Source: an uncultured bacterium (lineage in GTDB: Bacteria > Auribacterota > Tritonobacteria > UBA1439). Taken from it: 25,127 nt of DNA. Shown piece by piece: positions 21,727 to 25,127 of this stretch. The position numbers were made by a program, and so were the translations under genes. The first letter of the stretch is position 1; the number at the start of each line of letters is the position of its first letter. The notes under the pieces are model-generated. The model saw only the letters and a program-made list of their open reading frames with translations, did not search any database and was not told the origin of the DNA. The stretch spans positions 1-25,127 of the forward strand of contig CALLYX010000449.1 of NCBI GenBank assembly GCA_937858775.1. Direction: 5' to 3'.

Positions 21727-22501
21727 AGAAGAAATCATCAATTGCTGCAAAAGATTAAAGCTCAGTCGTAATCTTGCTGAGAGATCCCAAACAACTGACG
21801 GCACATCCCATCAGGAATACCTGTATCAGCTTTTAGCAGGAGAGCTGAGAAACCGCGAATTGGGACGCACGGCCAAGCTGATCAACAGCGCGGGATTTTA
21901 CAGTATCAAGACGTTTGACGGATTCCGTTTCGATGAGATTACTCTTCCCTCCGGCTTAACCCCGGAGAAGTTGAAATCCCTTGAATTCATCAGGGAAAAC
22001 AAAAACATCATCATGTACGGCAGAACAGGAACAGGCAAAACCATGCTTTCCACGGCGCTCGGCGTAAGCGCCTGCCAGAAGGGTATCCCTGTGAAATTCT
22101 ACCGCACTGCGGCATTGGTCAACCAGCTCTCGGAAACAAAAAAGGCCGGGACGCTGGGAGCGTTTTTGAAAAAACTTCGCAAGGCTTCCCTCATCATCCT
22201 GGACGAGTGGGGATACGTTCCCTACGACCGGACCGGAGCACAGCTCTTGTTTGATTACCTGTCCGAGATACATGAGGACAAATGCGTCATCCTCAACACA
22301 AACCTGGAATTCTCCCGGTGGGTCAATGTCCTCTACGATGAGCAGATGACCGCCGCTCTGGTGGGAAGACTCATGCATCACTGCTACCTTTTGCTGTTCC
22401 CGGGGGAAAACAATAGACTTAGGGAATCCAGCATTAATGACCTTTATGGCTCCATCGCCTCAACGAAACACCAGGAGGGCATAAAGCAGCAAATGGCATA
22501 A
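21719..22501 (+). CDS. istB: IS21-family helper ATPase IstB
   Basis: 260 residues. AAA+ ATPase related to DnaC: Walker A G101-R-T-G-T-G-K-T108, Walker B LIILDEWGY with D162/E163, and the C-terminal NNRLRESS segment. IstB clamps target DNA and stimulates IstA. GGGAGG 9 bases upstream supports ATG 21719 over GTG 21710. The overlap with istA suggests coupled translation. Confidence 0.97.
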   Translation: MLEEEIINCCKRLKLSRNLAERSQTTDGTSHQEYLYQLLAGELRNRELGRTAKLINSAGFYSIKTFDGFRFDEITLPSGLTPEKLKSLEFIRENKNIIMYGRTGTGKTMLSTALGVSACQKGIPVKFYRTAALVNQLSETKKAGTLGAFLKKLRKASLIILDEWGYVPYDRTGAQLLFDYLSEIHEDKCVILNTNLEFSRWVNVLYDEQMTAALVGRLMHHCYLLLFPGENNRLRESSINDLYGSIASTKHQEGIKQQMA

Positions 22502-22543
22502 AAAAACGTGACTAAAAGGTTTTTAAAGGGTCAGGCAACAGGG

Positions 22544-22612
22544 GCGGTTATCAATAGCCATCCTGAAGCTGCCCTTGAAAGCATAAGCGGAAGGATGGCT
22601 GTTGATAACCGC
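22544..22612 (+). other. Long hairpin between istB and the IS right end
   Basis: GCGGTTATCAATAGCCATCC (22544-22563) and GGATGGCTGTTGATAACCGC (22593-22612) form a 20-bp stem with one G:U-type mismatch and a 29-base loop. It is not followed by a T-run. It may block transcription entering from outside or stabilise the istAB mRNA. Confidence 0.6.
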
Positions 22613-22708
22613 AGCCATAGGGAAAAATGAACGATAAAACGGGATCAATTGTAAACGACGATGGGAAAGAAAATGCGGCTGCAATGCGCAACAACGGAAA
22701 AATCAATT

Positions 22709-22783
22709 TTGCAACTTTCTGGAAAATGGAGTTGCAATTTTATGGAAAAATGATTTGCAACTTTCTGGAAAAATGTCTTGCAA
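22709..22783 (-). repeat. IS21 right-end iterated repeats
   Basis: Four TTGCAA units at 23-bp steps (22709, 22732, 22755, 22778), two as TTGCAACTTT, inverted relative to the left end. Confidence 0.85.
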
Positions 22784-23454
22784 AAAACATTATAGGCTCC
22801 GGTGAGTTCGTCACGGATGGAAAGCTCCAGATTCACGCACATAGCTTTGTGAAGTTTTTTGCGCAGAATGCTTATGTAGCTGCCAATAACGGAAAGGGCA
22901 ACCAGCATCAGGGCAAAAAGCAGCATATGGAGAAACTCCATCTTGAAATTGACGTCCTGAAAACGAAAACGATAAAGAAGGAAAAGATTAAGTCCATAGC
23001 TTGCAATCATAAACAGACTGACAAACAAAAAACCGCTGAGGACCAGCCTGAATATGCCGAACATAAGGATGATAACATAAACAAGCAACAGCACAGGCCG
23101 TGATTCATTCGCAAAATACATTCCGTAGGTCAGCGCCACAACCGCTGCGCACATCTGGATGGTCGTCAGACTGGGATCCGAGGCCCTGAGGTTCAGGCCT
23201 GTCCTGAAAGCGACGTAGAAAACGATGTTGTTAAAAGAGCAAATGAGCAGAAGGCCGATCAAACCACGCCATTCCATGATACCGGCCAGATAGGACAGAT
23301 AAGCCAAAATGCAGCAAAGAGTATAGGAGGCAAAAGCCATCATGAAACGCTGCATACGGATGGTTTGATCTTTATCTTCTTTGGGAATGATCGAAAAACT
23401 GAGAATTCTCTTTAGGAGAGTTTGCCGGCTTGATTGTTCATTGACTGTAACCAT
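22783..23454 (-). pseudogene. Membrane diguanylate cyclase truncated by IS21
   Basis: Reading leftwards from ATG 23454, the N-terminal ~190 residues hold about six hydrophobic helices (e.g. FMMAFASYTLCCILAYLSYLAGIM, GLIGLLLICSFNNIVFYVAF, VLLLVYVIILMFGIFRLVLSGFLFVSLFMIASYGLNLFLL, MLLFALMLVALSVIGSYISIL), then a linker and the GGDEF-domain opening SIRDELTGAYN. The IS begins three codons later, so the GGDEF active-site motif is missing and no c-di-GMP can be made. The frame runs on 46 codons into IS sequence. The missing part is not found beyond the left IS end, so a deletion, inversion or misjoin accompanied the insertion. Confidence 0.85.
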
Positions 23455-23779
23455 GTTTTATCACGCAGATGAAACACAAATAAACGAAGCCGAAGCGGTT
23501 AGTCACCATGCAACAGATAAGGGAAAGGAGTCATCGTGCGACGAGACCGCTTCCTGACAGCCCGATTGATCCGTCAATGGTAAATTGTAAAACAACTCGT
23601 TACATGATGAGCATAGGTAAGGGGAGCTTTTCTGTCAAGCAAATACTGACAGGCCATTGGTAACCGGACACCGGAAGAAGCGGGCAAAGCTTCTTGAAAT
23701 CAGTAACTCCTTTTGGTAGTCTTGTTTACCAGCGAGCCCCGGCGCGGCACTTTGCCAAAGAGCCGTGGGAGCGCGCCCG
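23455..23779. other. Divergent intergenic region
   Basis: About 325 bases between the leftward cyclase and the rightward PAS protein. It holds the cyclase promoter (23610-23638, minus strand). No further gene is supported; ORFs on either strand look non-coding. Confidence 0.5.
23610..23638 (-). promoter_or_regulatory. Sigma70 promoter for the truncated cyclase
   Basis: On the minus strand TTGACA (23638-23633) and TATGCT (23615-23610) are separated by exactly 17 bp. Transcription would start near 23603, leaving a leader of about 150 bases before the ATG at 23454. Confidence 0.7.
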
Positions 23780-24941
23780 ATGATCGTGAAAATGACAAGA
23801 AATATGAAAGAACAACAACTTCCCGCGCAATCAATAAAGATGCATGAGAGCCCCGCCCGCAAATGCCACACAGGCCAACGGAAGCAGGACCAGGATTTGT
23901 TAAAGGAGAGTGAGGCGCGCTATCGCGCCGTGATTGAAACCTTCTTAGAGCCCTACGCCGAGCACGACCTTGCCGGCAATTTAACTTATTTCAATGATGC
24001 ATACAGACGGGAAATCGGTTACAGCCGCCAGGAGATGCCGGGACGAAGCTACCGGCAAGATGTGGATCAGAAAAATGCAGATTCCATTTTCCAAATCTAT
24101 AACGGCGTCTACAAGACCGGCGTATCCGCCAGAAATCTGGAGCTTGAATCCATAAATAAAGAAGGAAAGATCAATCGCTATGAATGCACGATCAGCCTCA
24201 TCCGCGATCTGCAGGGCAACCCCGCGGGATTTCGAACTTTCTATCACAACATCACGGAACGCACAAAGGGTGAAGAAGCAGTCCGCTCGATCCAGGAAAG
24301 GCTGGAAATGGTTCTGGACGGCGCGGAGCTGGGCCTTTACGATGTAAACTGTAAAACGGGCGAGTCGTATATCGAGGACCTCTACATAGACATGCTCGGA
24401 TATGAAAAGGAAGATTTTCTGTCTTTCAGGTTTTCCGACTGGCTCAACATTATCCACCCCGATGATCTGGCCGGCGTCAAGGAAAGGGCGCGGGAAGTCC
24501 TGTCAGGTGACCGCACACTGGTTGATATGGAATACCGCCTGCGGCATAAATCGGGGGAATGGATCTGGATTCTGGGGCGCGGACGAGTTGTCAAATGGGA
24601 TGAATCAGGGAAACCACTCAGGTTTACCGGTACGCAACTCAACATTACCGGCCGCAAAAAAGCTCAGGAGGCGTTGCGCGCAAGTGAGGAGAGGTTACGT
24701 TTAGTCACAGACAACATGAAGGATATCGTGGCCTTAACCGATCAAAACTTCAATATTATTTATATCAGCCCCTCTGTTTACAGCGTCATGGGATACCAGG
24801 CCAAAGACAGGGAAGGAAAATCTCTCTTGGATTTTATCCATCCCGAGGACCTGCCCGCGATCGACGGGCTGCGGGAGGGTGTCGACGGCGGCAAGCCGTT
24901 CGAGGTCGAGTTCCGGCTGCGGCTCGACGACGGCACCGTTT
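23780..24941 (+). CDS. Multi-PAS sensory protein (3' end lost at a chimeric junction)
   Basis: The frame is open from ATG 23780 (GGGAG in front) to the window end. About 45 residues of polar N-terminus precede PAS 1 (residues about 48-165: RYRAVIETFLEPYAEHDLAGNLTYFNDAYRREIGYS... closing with NITERTKGEEA), PAS 2 (about 170-300: RLEMVLDGAELGLYDV, IIHPDDLAGVKERA, MEYRLRHKSGEWIWILGRGRVV, LNITGRKKAQEAL) and PAS 3 (from about 303: ERLRLVTDNMKDIVALTDQNFNIIYISPSVYSVMGYQAKDREG, FIHPEDL). Such proteins usually end in a histidine kinase or GGDEF/EAL domain, which would lie beyond the junction. No signal peptide or membrane helix is seen, so the sensor is cytoplasmic. Confidence 0.85.
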
Positions 24942-25127
24942 CCGATGGCAAGGTGGAGACCTATACGCGCTGCGTGGAAAGCATCTGCGGAAGTGCTGAG
25001 ACGTTCTTCACCTCCGTGTTCTCGGCCCAAGGCAAACGGCAGCTCAACACCTACCGGAACGCCGAAATCAAGACCTTGCTCGCCGATCTGCTCGGTCAGG
25101 AGGGAATCCGTGCCTTGGGACAGAAGG
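24926..25127 (+). CDS. sbcC: SbcC/Rad50-like ATPase fragment (internal, runs off the window)
   Basis: From about DDGTVSDGKVETYTRC the frame changes family. VESICGSAETFFTSVFSAQGKRQLNTYRNAEIKTLLADLLGQE, ending RALGQK, matches the N-terminal ATPase lobe of the SbcC-type exonuclease subunit, including the conserved F-x-x-S-V-F-S-A-Q-G signature region. SbcCD cleaves hairpins and DNA ends. The DNA is much more GC-rich than the PAS part. It has no start of its own; it is joined in frame to PAS 3 at a short GC-rich word (CTCGACGACGGCACC). Confidence 0.75.

Larger units (their letters stand above)
20050..22782 (+). mobile_element. IS21-family insertion sequence
   Basis: A complete element of about 2,733 bp with istA and istB in the usual overlapping order. 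The ends read TGCAAG...CTTGCA, fitting the TG...CA rule. TTGCAA recurs at 20049, 20072, 20095 and 20118 on the left and at 22709, 22732, 22755 and 22778 on the right, always 23 bp apart: the multiple transposase-binding repeats typical of IS21. No matching 4-8 bp target duplication is seen (tatttgt against aaaaaac). Confidence 0.93.

Noticed and set aside
22627..23103. Plus-strand ORF of 158 codons opposite the diguanylate cyclase
   Set aside because: It starts inside the IS, overlaps the well-supported membrane protein on the other strand and shows no domain; composition is K/N/Q-rich shadow sequence.

Overview
The window looks like a metagenome-derived contig made of at least two, probably three, unrelated genomes. 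Positions 1 to about 9,335 are very GC-rich. They carry the front of a division and cell-wall (dcw) cluster from a Gram-negative-type bacterium of a little-studied phylum; codon use and gene content would suit an Omnitrophota/Aureabacteria-like lineage, but this is inference. From about 9,335 to 24,840 the base composition is moderate. Isocitrate dehydrogenase, RlmN, an IS21 element, a diguanylate cyclase and a PAS protein there suggest a deltaproteobacterium (Syntrophaceae-like). The last ~200-290 bases are GC-rich again and read as part of an SbcC-type ATPase. Both switches fall inside open reading frames (murE into icd; PAS protein into sbcC) at short stretches both families share, which is how misassembly usually looks.

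Region 1 (1-4,153): the 3' part of a surface protein with 13 full HAF repeats between Pro/Thr stalks and a strong terminator, then an unrecognised 226-residue protein overlapping a MazG-like pyrophosphohydrolase. Region 2 (4,154-9,335): a near-perfect sigma70 promoter and a three-repeat MraZ operator drive mraZ, a small unknown ORF, rsmH, a possible 60-residue ORF, a CheY-like response regulator, ftsL, ftsI and the first ~55 codons of murE. The receiver gene is an unusual guest in this operon.

Region 3 (9,336-14,325): the C-terminal part of icd, then rlmN. The last ~131 bp of rlmN recur 3.0 kb downstream with an intact alternative C-terminus and a terminator. Between the two copies lies an island of defence-type genes: MNT/HepT toxin-antitoxin, a truncated restriction gene, an SRA-HNH nuclease, a DUF6933 protein and a small acidic protein. 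Degenerate attC remnants lie near its right end.

Region 4 (14,402 to about 18,700): an integron cassette array without a visible integrase (a CALIN). Five single-gene cassettes follow one another in the same direction, each with its own ribosome binding site a few bases after the core site and an attC hairpin behind the gene. They encode a membrane-anchored DEDDh exonuclease, an Mrr restriction endonuclease, a HEPN/Abi-like unknown, an FRG-domain protein and a GIY-YIG-like protein. Core sites at the two ends of each cassette are mutually complementary, even where both depart from consensus. The array reads as a store of anti-phage and nucleic-acid-processing functions and is the most interesting part of the window. 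A GNAT acetyltransferase and a lipoprotein follow.

Region 5 (20,050-25,127): a complete IS21-family element (istA, istB, four 23-bp-spaced terminal repeats at each end) cuts off a membrane diguanylate cyclase just after the start of its GGDEF domain. The rest of that gene is not on the other side. A multi-PAS sensory protein then runs off the window through the second chimeric junction.
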